Positions 9,521 through 17,590 are shown, counted from the first letter of the stretch. The stretch: DNA of 51,288 nt from Spirochaetota bacterium (GCA_029548025.1 JAKPOE010000271.1:1-51288), one strand, 5' to 3'. Made by a program: numbers and translations. The notes: generated from the sequence alone by a model not told the origin.

Positions 9521-9616
9521 TTATCGCCCTATCTTCTTTGCCATTAGTTTCTTTTTTCTTTTGAGTCTTCGTTTAGCTCGTTTTCGTTTAATCCTTGGAT
9601 TATACTGCTTGCTCAT
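9521..9616 (-). CDS. Very small, highly basic protein (31 aa), possibly ribosome-associated
   Basis: A complete frame runs from ATG 9616 to TAA 9521. It begins MSKQYNPRIKRKRAKRRLKR and ends KKKLMAKKIGR; 18 of 31 residues are Lys or Arg. AAAGGAG lies 12 bases before the start, a somewhat long spacing. Composition and length resemble tiny ribosomal proteins, such as the bacterial proteins with an AURKAIP1/COX24-like motif, and its start faintly recalls L34; it is not Thx by sequence. It ends 2 bases from the stop of the opposite large gene. Function is inferred only from composition. Confidence 0.6.
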   Translation of the reverse strand: MSKQYNPRIKRKRAKRRLKRKKKLMAKKIGR

Positions 9617-9920
9617 AGATTTTCAGGTCTCCTTTAAAAAAATTAATGTAGCCATTATCAGGGAAATACAATTTTTAACAACAAATTTATTTCTTTACTT
9701 CGATTGTATATTGTATCATGATAATGAGTCTTTTCTTTATACTATAGCAAAATTTTTAAGCTTGATATACCCATTTTATAGTGACAATTATTGTTTATAA
9801 TGAGTAATTATTATAGTATTATATTTAACTTGCCCAATTGATAAAAAAAATCGCAATTACTTGCTAAATGCCAGATTACATGAAACAGAAAAACATCATA
9901 CAATAATGTCAACAGATTTT
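9617..9920. other. Gene-free A+T-rich interval upstream of the small basic gene
   Basis: About 300 bases separate the end of nrdG and the start of the 31-residue basic gene, both on the minus strand. It must hold the promoter of the small gene, but I find no clean promoter pair, G+C hairpin or repeat. Confidence 0.5.
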
Positions 9921-10616
9921 CTATAGCCCTCTGATGTCACAGTAAGTGGCAAAGGTTTGGACAAATTGGCGGAACAATAATAATATTTCTTCTGGATAAG
10001 GTTTTACTCTGTGTAAGTCTTCATCCATTGTGTGATCATTGTTAAATTGCTGTAAATAATAATGGGATACCTGACCAATCTGTTCTTTAATGCTATGTAA
10101 ATCTTCTAATGTTACAAATTCTGGCACACAGGTAGTGCGCACCTCAAATTGGATATCAAAATCTTTAAGCAAACGAATAGATTCTTTGATACAATTAAAC
10201 GATAACTTTGTTTTTGTTAAAAGCGAATATTTTTGAGGAGATGTCTTTATATCTATTGCAACATAATCAACAAGATTTTTTATTATAATTTTTTTTAGAA
10301 TATCAGGCTGGAAACCGTTGGTATCTAATTTTATTTTCATTCCCAGCGATTTAATATTTTCAAGAAATTGCAGTATCCCTTTTGCAATCGTTGGTTCACC
10401 ACCTGTCAGTACTACCGCTCCAATGAGATGTTTTCTACTTCGTAAAAGATCAATTACTTCTTCATTTGAATAATAGTGTAGGTTACAATCATTATATGCT
10501 AATGATGGATTATGACAATAACTACACCGCAAATTACATCCCCCGGTAAAAAGTACTGTACTAATAGCACCCGGATAATCAATGAGTGATGTTTTCTGTA
10601 TACCCCGAATATTCAT
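9921..10616 (-). CDS. nrdG: Anaerobic ribonucleotide reductase activating enzyme (radical SAM)
   Basis: The 231-residue radical SAM protein has the 4Fe-4S motif C27-NLR-C31-SY-C34 after TSLIDYPGAISTVLFTGG, and the glycine motif VVLTGGEPT. These belong to the NrdG/pyruvate-formate-lyase-activase-like group that starts with QKTSLIDYPG. It would cleave SAM and place a radical on a glycine of its partner. It overlaps the small glycyl-radical gene upstream by 38 bases and lies in the same orientation as nrdD, so the partner is almost certainly that split reductase. The start at ATG 10616 is fixed by the conserved N-terminus. Confidence 0.9.
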   Translation of the reverse strand: MNIRGIQKTSLIDYPGAISTVLFTGGCNLRCSYCHNPSLAYNDCNLHYYSNEEVIDLLRSRKHLIGAVVLTGGEPTIAKGILQFLENIKSLGMKIKLDTNGFQPDILKKIIIKNLVDYVAIDIKTSPQKYSLLTKTKLSFNCIKESIRLLKDFDIQFEVRTTCVPEFVTLEDLHSIKEQIGQVSHYYLQQFNNDHTMDEDLHRVKPYPEEILLLFRQFVQTFATYCDIRGL

Positions 10617-10770
10617 GATCTACAACCTTTAATAATTCTTTTGCCATGAATTCCTTTCTTTCATGAAACTCTTCCTGCTTGCCTTTATTCCATTGATTCA
10701 CAGGTCGGAAATAACCAACAACACGAGAATATACCTCAACAGGTATTTTCTTTTCAGTATTTCTTTGCAT
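10579..10770 (-). CDS. Detached glycyl-radical domain of class III ribonucleotide reductase (63 aa)
   Basis: The protein contains VEVYSRVVGYFRPVNQWNKG followed by KQEEFHERKEF. This is the C-terminal glycyl-radical loop of NrdD (RVxGY.RPV..WN.GK..EF..R), with Gly19 as the radical site. The rest of NrdD is absent here and is encoded by the larger gene upstream, which lacks exactly this segment. It has its own start (ATG 10770) with a strong GGAGGGGG Shine-Dalgarno, so it is not a simple leftover. Its last 38 bases overlap nrdG. It probably acts as a separate radical-bearing subunit, comparable in idea to GrcA/YfiD for pyruvate formate-lyase (inference). Confidence 0.82.
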   Translation of the reverse strand: MQRNTEKKIPVEVYSRVVGYFRPVNQWNKGKQEEFHERKEFMAKELLKVVDHEYSGYTENITH

Positions 10771-10777
10771 CAGAACC

Positions 10778-10935
10778 CCCTCCGAATATAGTTTTATGTG
10801 CCAATATCATTCTGTACTTGAACAAGAATCTCTTTTGCCGCTTTTGTCAATCCTGACCTTTTCAGGAATCCAAATTTGTAACCTTATATCCTTAAATGAT
10901 CCTGAAACCAGTTAAGAATATTATTCAGGATAACA
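10778..10935 (-). repeat. Dispersed intergenic repeat, copy A
   Basis: This segment aligns with 44946-45092. Shared landmarks in plus orientation are CCTCCGAA(T/A)ATAG at the left end, TTTGCC, GTCA.TC, GGAATCCAAAT, and an exact inverted repeat ATCCTGAA / TTCAGGAT with a 17-base loop (10899-10906 and 10924-10931). Read on the minus strand, its end supplies the Shine-Dalgarno of the small glycyl-radical gene. The other copy does the same for leuS. Confidence 0.7.
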
Positions 10936-10947
10936 CACTGCACACTA

Positions 10948-11022
10948 TCATTCTGAGAGACGCGCTCCCAGAGAATCTATTCTTCCATAAAACGAAAAGA
11001 TTCTTCACTTTGTTCAGAATGA
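10948..11022. repeat. Palindromic element with nested inverted repeats
   Basis: TCATTCTGA (10948-10956) pairs with TCAGAATGA (11014-11022), and an inner AGAATCT (10972-10978) pairs with AGATTCT (10998-11004). The whole can fold into one long imperfect hairpin in the gap between nrdD and the small glycyl-radical gene. It resembles small non-autonomous palindromic repeats. It has no T tract in either direction. Confidence 0.6.
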
Positions 11023-11141
11023 CAATAGTACTCCATTTTTATCACTTACCATAACTGCAATGCAGCCATCAACAATCCCTTGAAAATAAATATACAGTCA
11101 AGCAATACTCATAAATACAATCTATTCAACAACTTATACGT

Positions 11142-13229
11142 TTACGAGACAATCCGATGGGTTGTCTCTATGGGTTTTGATAATTCTCTATCTTCTATTT
11201 CGACTTCTATTCCAAACATCTCAAGCTCTTCTTTTGTATGTGGATAAGGACAATATGTGTGATTCCCAGGTATATATCCATGAACAGGGCAAATACTAAA
11301 TGTTGGCGTAATGGTAAAATATGGTATGTGATAGTTATAAGCTATTGATTTTACCAGTATTTTTACCATTTCCGGATCATCAATCTTCTCTCCAATAAAA
11401 CAGTGAACAACGGTACCGCCGGTAAACTTTGCTTGTAACTGATCCTGATGGTCAAGGAGATCAAATATATCGTGAGCATATCCCACCGGTGGATGGATCG
11501 AATTTGTATAATATGGTTCATTCTTACCAGAGGTAATAATGTCCGAAAATCTATTTTTATCATGTCGTGCAAACCTATAGCTAACGCCTTCAGCAGGGGT
11601 AGCTTCAAGATTATATAAATTGCCTGTCGCATGCTGATACATGACTATTTTACTGCGCATAAAATCCAGCACTTCCCCGGTGAAAGCTTTTCCTTCATCA
11701 GTTGTAATGTCCTGCCCTAAAAGGTTTAAACAGGCTTCATTCATACCAACAAGTCCAATTGTTGAAAAATGATTTATCCAGTACTTCTTAAATCGTTTAT
11801 ATACATCACGGAGATAGAATCTGGTATAGGGATAAAGATTGTTAGAAGTAAAGTTTTCTAAGACTTTTCTTTTGATCTCAAGTGAATTGCTTGCTACATC
11901 CATCAAATGTGATAAACTTGCAAGGAATTCATCCTTTGATTTAGAAAGGTATCCTAACCTTGGCATATTAATGGTTACCACACCTATACTTCCCGTTAAA
12001 GGATTAGCTCCAAAAAGCCCACCACCTCGTTTTCGCAGTTCACGATTATCAAGCCTTAATCGGCAACACATCGAGCGGGCATCATCAGGATCCATATCAG
12101 AATTTACAAAGTTTGCAAAGTATGGGATACCATATTTAGCGGTTATCTCCCATAAAAGATGTATGGAAGGATTATCCCAATCAAAATCTTTTGTGATGTT
12201 ATACGTTGGTATAGGAAATGTAAAAATTCGGTGTCGCGCATCACCCTCAAACATACATTCTGCAAAAGCAGTATTAAATATATCCATCTCTTTCTGAAAT
12301 TCAGCATAGATTGCATCCATACTTTCTCCACCAATAATGACATGTTCATTGGCAATTGAGCGAGGTACGGTCAGATCCATGGTAACATTGGTAAATGGCG
12401 TCTGGAATCCTACACGAGTTGGTATGTTCATATTAAAGATGAATTCCTGGAGACACTGCTTAACACCTGCATAATCCAGATTATCATACCGTATAAATGG
12501 CGCAAGGTACGTATCAAAGTTTGCAAATGCCTGTGCACCGGCTGATTCCCCCTGTAATGTATAAAAAAAATTGACTATCTGCCCCAATGCGCTTCGGAAA
12601 TGTTTTGCCGGCCTGCTTTCAACCTTTCCGGGAACTCCTCCAAAACCAGTTAATAATAAATCTCGCAAGTCCCAGCCTACACAGTAAGCCGACAGCAAAC
12701 CTAAATCATGAAGATGCAGATCACAATTGGTATGAGCATCGCGTATCTCAGGTGGATAAATACGTTCAAGCCAGTATTTTGCAGTAATTGCAGAAGCAAT
12801 ATGGTTATTTAATCCCTGAAGAGAATAACTCATATTACTATTCTCATTTACCCGCCAATCTGACCTATCAAGATAATCTTCAATGAGCTGGATTCCTTCA
12901 TTAAGAAGGTCTTTACTTTCTCGTATCTTTCTGTGCTGTTCACGGTAGAGGATATATGCTTTAGCTACCTTAGCATGCCCTTTCTCAATGAGCATCTTTT
13001 CAACTAAATCCTGAACATTTTCTACCGTCGGGATATGTTCATCCTTATACAATATGGATAATATATCAACAACTGATTCGGCAATATGTACTGCTGCATT
13101 CCTATCGGTACCACCAACTGCTTTTGCTGCTTTAAAGATTGCTTCTGTGATCTTTTCAATATCAAATGGCACTATTCTGCCATCACGTTTCCTTATAAAC
13201 TGAGGGGTTGTTGTTATTACATCTGACAT
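11142..13229 (-). CDS. nrdD: Class III (anaerobic) ribonucleoside-triphosphate reductase, large part lacking the glycyl-radical end
   Basis: The product is 695 residues from ATG 13229 (GGGAG 7 bases upstream; a longer frame upstream starts with a non-conserved hydrophobic stretch). An N-terminal ATP-cone (~8-105, beginning FIRKRDGRIVPFDIEKI) gives allosteric control. The ten-stranded barrel follows, with the radical Cys in SMCCRLRLD (Cys388/389). The chain reaches TPTFSICPVHGYIPGNHTYC, the start of the zinc site, and then ends in an unrelated acidic tail (ELEMFGIEVEIEDRELSKPI). The usual second Cys pair and the RVxGY glycyl loop are missing; they are in the 63-residue gene 371 bases downstream. 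The two parts must act together with NrdG. Confidence 0.92.
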   Translation of the reverse strand: MSDVITTTPQFIRKRDGRIVPFDIEKITEAIFKAAKAVGGTDRNAAVHIAESVVDILSILYKDEHIPTVENVQDLVEKMLIEKGHAKVAKAYILYREQHRKIRESKDLLNEGIQLIEDYLDRSDWRVNENSNMSYSLQGLNNHIASAITAKYWLERIYPPEIRDAHTNCDLHLHDLGLLSAYCVGWDLRDLLLTGFGGVPGKVESRPAKHFRSALGQIVNFFYTLQGESAGAQAFANFDTYLAPFIRYDNLDYAGVKQCLQEFIFNMNIPTRVGFQTPFTNVTMDLTVPRSIANEHVIIGGESMDAIYAEFQKEMDIFNTAFAECMFEGDARHRIFTFPIPTYNITKDFDWDNPSIHLLWEITAKYGIPYFANFVNSDMDPDDARSMCCRLRLDNRELRKRGGGLFGANPLTGSIGVVTINMPRLGYLSKSKDEFLASLSHLMDVASNSLEIKRKVLENFTSNNLYPYTRFYLRDVYKRFKKYWINHFSTIGLVGMNEACLNLLGQDITTDEGKAFTGEVLDFMRSKIVMYQHATGNLYNLEATPAEGVSYRFARHDKNRFSDIITSGKNEPYYTNSIHPPVGYAHDIFDLLDHQDQLQAKFTGGTVVHCFIGEKIDDPEMVKILVKSIAYNYHIPYFTITPTFSICPVHGYIPGNHTYCPYPHTKEELEMFGIEVEIEDRELSKPIETTHRIVS

Positions 13230-13326
13230 ATAAAGACTCCCAAAAAAGAAATAAACCAACACGATCACTGTATAGCACACAATGCGATGGTTATTATTAG
13301 CTTGATAAGATATGTTTTTGTATATT

Positions 13327-13355
13327 ACGTTAGAATAATAAAATAAAAAAGTCAA
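13327..13355 (-). promoter_or_regulatory. Candidate promoter of nrdD
   Basis: On the minus strand TTGACT (13355-13350) and TAACGT (13332-13327) are 17 bases apart, about 100 bases upstream of the nrdD start. The -10 element is only a moderate match. Confidence 0.4.
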
Positions 13356-13507
13356 TCATAATTATGTCACGTAACAAAAAAAAATGAAACACTAAACATA
13401 TATTTATATAAATCACTATAGTATAAATATTACGCAAAAATTTAAATTGTACTTTGAGATGGTATTACCGATAGTTACACTATATTAACTACAAAGAGGT
13501 ATGAAGT

Positions 13508-14032
13508 ATGGTTATAAATAAAATTCCAGCAATACTGAGCTTAATACTCTTTATGACTATAGAAATAGTATTACCTGGCATGGTTTATTCAGATGACACC
13601 ACTACCTTTAATACATTACGAATATCTTCTGAAGATATTCCTGCTGGGTTCATGTTTGGGGAAATACCACAGTTTGCAAAAAAGGTATTCCCGGAAAATC
13701 CCTGTATTGTTAGCACTGAAGGTATCCAGTTTTTAGCTGGCAAGCTTTATCCTGAGGGCAATCCATATAATATCAAAAACATGTATGTTGCAATAATGTC
13801 AGAATCATCACGGCCATTTGGTGATGATATAGTATGTTATGTGCTCATGTTTAAGGATCAAACATCTGCTTCAAGCGAGATAAAAAAAATTCAGGAATTC
13901 TATAAATATAATAAGGATAGGATAGTTTTGATAATAAAAGGGCAGATAGCAATTATGTTATTTGCTGATGATATAAATAATTACAAATATATTGCAGAAT
14001 TAGGTAACAAACTATCAAGCAAGCTTGATTAA
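13508..14032 (+). CDS. Secreted protein of unknown function
   Basis: The 174-residue protein has a clear signal peptide (hydrophobic ~6-26 ending near VYS-DD) and a mature domain of ~145 residues with no cysteine cluster or motif I recognise. Start ATG 13508 follows AAAGAGG. It is divergent from nrdD, and its stop overlaps the stop of the opposite gene by 3 bases. Probably periplasmic or exported; no function assigned. Confidence 0.7.
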   Translation: MVINKIPAILSLILFMTIEIVLPGMVYSDDTTTFNTLRISSEDIPAGFMFGEIPQFAKKVFPENPCIVSTEGIQFLAGKLYPEGNPYNIKNMYVAIMSESSRPFGDDIVCYVLMFKDQTSASSEIKKIQEFYKYNKDRIVLIIKGQIAIMLFADDINNYKYIAELGNKLSSKLD

Positions 14033-14433
14033 TAAATATTTCTGGTAATTAACATCTCCTCTAATTCATCAGCTTTTGCAGCAATATAAACAAGCGATTT
14101 CATAAACCGCTGAGGGTCGCAATCTTTAAGCAATAAAGAATTACGTAAAATAAGTGTATCATTTAATAATGCCAAAGCGCCATAGTCAAAAGTACTATTG
14201 AGTTTTAATGAAAATTTATATAATTCAAAAGATTCATTCTTGATTGTCCCAATTACAGAATAATAATTAATTATTCTATCTCCAGATTCATCTTTATTAA
14301 GAGTAATTAATATCTCCTGAGATCGGTTATTTTCAAATTCTATCGTCGTTGTATATGCACCCTCTGAAGTTTTATTGAACTTCATTTTAAATTCTGATGC
14401 TATTGCCGCTATAAAACCGTCAAAAAGCTCCAT
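14029..14433 (-). CDS. Small protein of possible YbjN/CesT-like fold
   Basis: The product is 134 residues from ATG 14433 (AAAGGGTGG upstream). The order of elements (N-terminal helix, three-strand sheet with TTTIEFENN and EILITLN, then ALALLNDTLILRNSLLL and a final helix with AAKADELEEML) resembles YbjN and the CesT/Tir-type secretion chaperones. Sequence similarity by eye is weak. It is 27 bases downstream of the next gene, so the two probably form an operon and may interact. No secretion system is in view. Confidence 0.6.
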   Translation of the reverse strand: MELFDGFIAAIASEFKMKFNKTSEGAYTTTIEFENNRSQEILITLNKDESGDRIINYYSVIGTIKNESFELYKFSLKLNSTFDYGALALLNDTLILRNSLLLKDCDPQRFMKSLVYIAAKADELEEMLITRNIY

Positions 14434-14460
14434 ATTCCACCCTTTCACAATAATCAATAA

Positions 14461-15051
14461 TTATGATAACAACTTTTTAACATTGTCATGATGTAACGGT
14501 TGATGAACCATAAAAGCGTTTGATGCATTGTCTTCTATAATTTTCTTAATAACTTTTATATCAGGACTATCGTTATCGGCAACTCCTAAAGCACGTGATA
14601 GTGTTTGCTTATAGCTTTCAAGTATTTGTGAGTTATTAATTAAACTATTATGTATAGCATTCATTGTTTTTATATCATTGTTAGCAACCGCTTTCTGTAG
14701 TTGAGTAATTTCTTGAGATGATCCTGCAACAACATCAGCAGGTGGGATAGCAGGAACATTTGCTGTACCAGGTGATAACCTGTTAAAATAGCTGTCTATG
14801 GTAGCAAGTTTAGCAATTATTTCTGTATAACTGGATTCTTTAGAATAAGCTTTTTGTATAAGTTCAAACGAAATGTTAAGAGCCATAGTAACAAGCTTAT
14901 GAGCTTCCTGGACAACCGTATATGCAGAAATCGTTTTTTGCAACGATACATGATGCTGTACATTATTTACTTGTGCAACAGGCACACCTGTTTTTCTGCC
15001 TGTTGATGGGACCATCATTGACGGTACAGGCAAATCATTTGATATCCTCAT
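14461..15051 (-). CDS. Unknown cytosolic protein, helical with Pro-rich segments
   Basis: The start is ATG 15051 (MRISNDL), chosen for the strong GGGAGGGG just upstream; a longer hydrophobic extension upstream lacks such a signal. The 196-residue product has a flexible Pro/Val-rich N-terminus (~1-30), a helical core (~35-95), a low-complexity Pro/Ala segment (~100-115) and a C-terminal helical part. I recognise no family. It is first in a two-gene operon with the CesT/YbjN-like gene. Confidence 0.6.
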   Translation of the reverse strand: MRISNDLPVPSMMVPSTGRKTGVPVAQVNNVQHHVSLQKTISAYTVVQEAHKLVTMALNISFELIQKAYSKESSYTEIIAKLATIDSYFNRLSPGTANVPAIPPADVVAGSSQEITQLQKAVANNDIKTMNAIHNSLINNSQILESYKQTLSRALGVADNDSPDIKVIKKIIEDNASNAFMVHQPLHHDNVKKLLS

Positions 15052-15206
15052 GTAATCCCCTCCCTGATCACCAGTAAGTGTAGTATATGGAATTAATAAT
15101 GTCAACAGTAAAATTTTGAAGATCAAAAAAATCAATATTGAAAAATTACAACATGTGTTGTATGTTTGTAAATATAAGAATATATTTATATAATGGATTA
15201 TACTCT

Positions 15207-15404
15207 ATGAAGAAGATAGTAATTTGTTTAATAATATCTATTCTGTTTTTTGGGGTATCGTGCAAAAAAAATGATGATAACAAAGTACCCATGGAACAGA
15301 TACAGATCGATGGATCACATGATTTTTCTATCATTTTTAAAGATATTATCGAGAAAGAAAAAAAAGATGCCAGCCGATATAAAAAGGGACCCTTTGATGA
15401 ATAA
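15207..15404 (+). CDS. Small lipoprotein (65 aa)
   Basis: The start is ATG 15207 because it gives a lipoprotein signal: MKK, a hydrophobic core, and the lipobox FGVSC with Cys19. The mature part is only ~47 residues, charged and probably disordered or helical (DIIEKEKKDASRYKK). It overlaps the next gene by 8 bases. The role is unknown; it would be anchored to a membrane at the cell envelope. Confidence 0.6.
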   Translation: MKKIVICLIISILFFGVSCKKNDDNKVPMEQIQIDGSHDFSIIFKDIIEKEKKDASRYKKGPFDE

Positions 15405-16062
15405 GCTCATAATTATTCCTGAAGACAAATTGATTGCATATTGCCTCAATTTGTCACACCCTGCACTGGAATCAGTGGTTATACGCGAATGTGTTGATCC
15501 TCTATGTAATGGAGATAATCCCTCACTATACCGCAGGCATTTTTCACTGTTTCATGCTTTATATACCATTAAGACCTGCCCACAATATTTTCACTTAATG
15601 GTATATATCCATCCTATGGATATTGTTATACGAAGCTATCCCACAAACAATGCGTGTATTCATTATGATCCCTGGTGCGATGCCTTTTGTAATAGAGAAA
15701 CAGTTGATGGAATATATTGCTCGTTTCACTATGAATTTTATGAACCATACAATCATAATTGCCTCTATGATCCATTAATGAAATTTTATTGTGATTCATA
15801 TAATATTAATTATGAATTTTCAGTTGAGCTCAACAAGGTTTACCATGGTTTTAAGAAATATATTGCCAGTCTCAAGGAGGTGGAGAAGGCTTTATTTTTC
15901 TTTCAATTTAATGCAATAGATACCTGTAACAGATCATTGTTACAGAAGCGTTACAGGGAACTGGTAAAAAAATACCATCCCGATAGGTATAACGGTGATA
16001 TGGCGATGATTAAACAGATTAATGAACACTACAGCTTGTTGAAAGAAATCGTTGTAATATAA
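15397..16062 (+). CDS. Protein with C-terminal J domain (DnaJ-like, type III)
   Basis: The product is 221 residues from ATG 15397, inside the end of the lipoprotein gene, with AAAGGG upstream. The last ~55 residues form a J domain with the HPD tripeptide at 194-196 (RELVKKYHPDRYNGD), which stimulates Hsp70 ATPase. The N-terminal ~150 residues are unrecognised, rich in Cys, His and Tyr (for example ECVDPLCNG and CDAFCNRETVDGIYC) and may bind metal (inference). No Gly/Phe linker or DnaJ zinc fingers are present, so it is probably a specialised co-chaperone. Confidence 0.75.
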   Translation: MNKLIIIPEDKLIAYCLNLSHPALESVVIRECVDPLCNGDNPSLYRRHFSLFHALYTIKTCPQYFHLMVYIHPMDIVIRSYPTNNACIHYDPWCDAFCNRETVDGIYCSFHYEFYEPYNHNCLYDPLMKFYCDSYNINYEFSVELNKVYHGFKKYIASLKEVEKALFFFQFNAIDTCNRSLLQKRYRELVKKYHPDRYNGDMAMIKQINEHYSLLKEIVVI

Positions 16063-16078
16063 ATATTTCTATTATATA

Positions 16079-16107
16079 TTGACAATGATAATATATATTA
16101 TTATGGT
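16079..16107 (+). promoter_or_regulatory. Candidate promoter of the htrA-like gene
   Basis: TTGACA (16079-16084) and TATGGT (16102-16107) are 17 bases apart, with a leader of about 108 bases. Confidence 0.45.
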
Positions 16108-16214
16108 GTATATTTTTTATTAATTTTTATTTTACCATATATTATTGAATAAATTAAGTCCCTATTATACAATAACTTTTGATTTAATAATTTATAGTAA
16201 TTAGGAGATAACTA

Positions 16215-17360
16215 ATGAAAAGAAAAATATTACAGATAGTTCCATGTATACTTCTCATTGGTGTAGTTTTCTTTGTTTTTAATAATTTTTCCTGTTCAAA
16301 TAGCGAACCTTCAGTATTTGGCAATAATAGCAGTTCACCATTGAAGGGGCATCAGGAAACAGCTCGTGCTATTGAGATTCAAGATGCTTTCAGGAAAATC
16401 TATGAACTATATAAGGACAGGGTAGTTTTTATTACAACCGAACAGGTGGTTGAGTTGCCTCCAAACCCTTTTTTTGATGATCCCTTTTTCCGCCAATTTT
16501 TTGGGATTCCCCAACAAAAATCACGTAAACAAAAACGTTCCGGATTGGGGAGTGGTTTTGTTCTATCAAGCGATGGTTATATCTGTACTAACTACCATGT
16601 CATTGCGAATGTTGATTCAGTAAAGGTAAAGGTTAAAAATAAAGAGTACGAAGCTACAATTGTTGGATATGACCAGAGAACAGATTTGGCATTACTGAAA
16701 ATAAATCCTGGCGATAAGCTTGAACCTGTTTTTTTAGGTGACTCTGATCAAGTAAAGGTTGGAGATTGGGCAATTGCTATTGGAAATCCCTTTGGGTTGG
16801 ACCGTACATTTACTGTTGGAGTTATTAGTGCTACAAGCCGAAAGGATGTAGATATGATGGGTGGTTCACAGTCGCATATACAGACTGATGCAGCAATTAA
16901 CCCCGGAAATTCTGGTGGGCCTCTGGTTAATATTAATGGGGAGGTTATAGGCATTAACCGCATGATTTATTCCCAGAGTGGTGGCTATATGGGGATTGGA
17001 TTTGCAATCCCTATTAATACGGCTAAGTCTATTTTAGAGCAGTTAAAGAAGTATAAAAAAGTTAAAACCGGCTATATTGGCGTACAGATAGTTCCATTGA
17101 CAGAGGAATATGCAAACGAATTGGGGCTTAAAAATACTGAAGGTGCTCTTGTTGGTGGTATTATGGAAAACAGCCCTGCTGAAAAAGCTGGTATACAACC
17201 AGGTGACGTCATTATATCAGTTGATGATAAAAATATCAAATCATATGAAGATCTTATAGAAATTGTTAACAAGACACCTATTGGCAAAACCTTAAAAGTT
17301 GGCGTATGGCGTAATAAACAAAAAATCTACTTATTTGTTACGGTAAAAGAAAGGCCTTAG
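16215..17360 (+). CDS. HtrA/Deg-family periplasmic serine protease with one PDZ domain
   Basis: The 381-residue product has an N-terminal hydrophobic anchor (~7-25, followed by a Cys in NFSCSN). A trypsin-like domain follows with the full triad: His128 (TNYHVI), Asp157 (TDLALL) and Ser233 (NPGNSGGPL). A single PDZ domain covers ~285-378 (AGIQPGDVIISVDDKNI). HtrA proteases degrade misfolded envelope proteins. With one PDZ it resembles DegS or single-PDZ HtrA forms more than DegP. Start at ATG 16215 behind AGGAGA. Confidence 0.93.
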   Translation: MKRKILQIVPCILLIGVVFFVFNNFSCSNSEPSVFGNNSSSPLKGHQETARAIEIQDAFRKIYELYKDRVVFITTEQVVELPPNPFFDDPFFRQFFGIPQQKSRKQKRSGLGSGFVLSSDGYICTNYHVIANVDSVKVKVKNKEYEATIVGYDQRTDLALLKINPGDKLEPVFLGDSDQVKVGDWAIAIGNPFGLDRTFTVGVISATSRKDVDMMGGSQSHIQTDAAINPGNSGGPLVNINGEVIGINRMIYSQSGGYMGIGFAIPINTAKSILEQLKKYKKVKTGYIGVQIVPLTEEYANELGLKNTEGALVGGIMENSPAEKAGIQPGDVIISVDDKNIKSYEDLIEIVNKTPIGKTLKVGVWRNKQKIYLFVTVKERP

Positions 17361-17371
17361 ATATTAAAAGC

Positions 17372-17590
17372 ATGCACAGTATGAATAAGTACACACATTA
17401 TATATTAATAATAGCGGGAATAGTTGCTGTGGGATATATAACCTTTCGCTATATTATCCCGCTATTATTTAAATTAATAAGCTTTATAGTAGGCTTTTTG
17501 GCTTATGGAGCAGCAGTTGTTTTAGCTGTAGCGATAGTATTAATAATTATTGGCTATATTGTTCGGATGTACAAAACTCATTCTCAGTAA
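17372..17590 (+). CDS. Small two-helix membrane protein, unknown
   Basis: The 72-residue protein is almost entirely two or three hydrophobic segments (YILIIAGIVAVGYITF; LLFKLISFIVGFLAYG; VVLAVAIVLIIIGYIV) with a short basic tail. Starts at ATG 17372 or ATG 17381 are both possible. It lies 11 bases after the protease gene, so it is probably co-transcribed. No function is recognised. Confidence 0.6.
   Translation: MHSMNKYTHYILIIAGIVAVGYITFRYIIPLLFKLISFIVGFLAYGAAVVLAVAIVLIIIGYIVRMYKTHSQ

Noticed and set aside
9561..9800. A 79-codon plus-strand open frame
   Set aside because: It runs antisense over the 31-residue basic gene and into A+T-rich intergenic DNA, has no ribosome-binding site and has a composition typical of chance frames.
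10579..11142. Frameshift or assembly error separating nrdD from its glycyl-radical end
   Set aside because: The large part has a complete alternative C-terminus and stop, 371 bases of non-coding repeat DNA intervene, and the small gene has its own strong Shine-Dalgarno. A single indel could not produce this.
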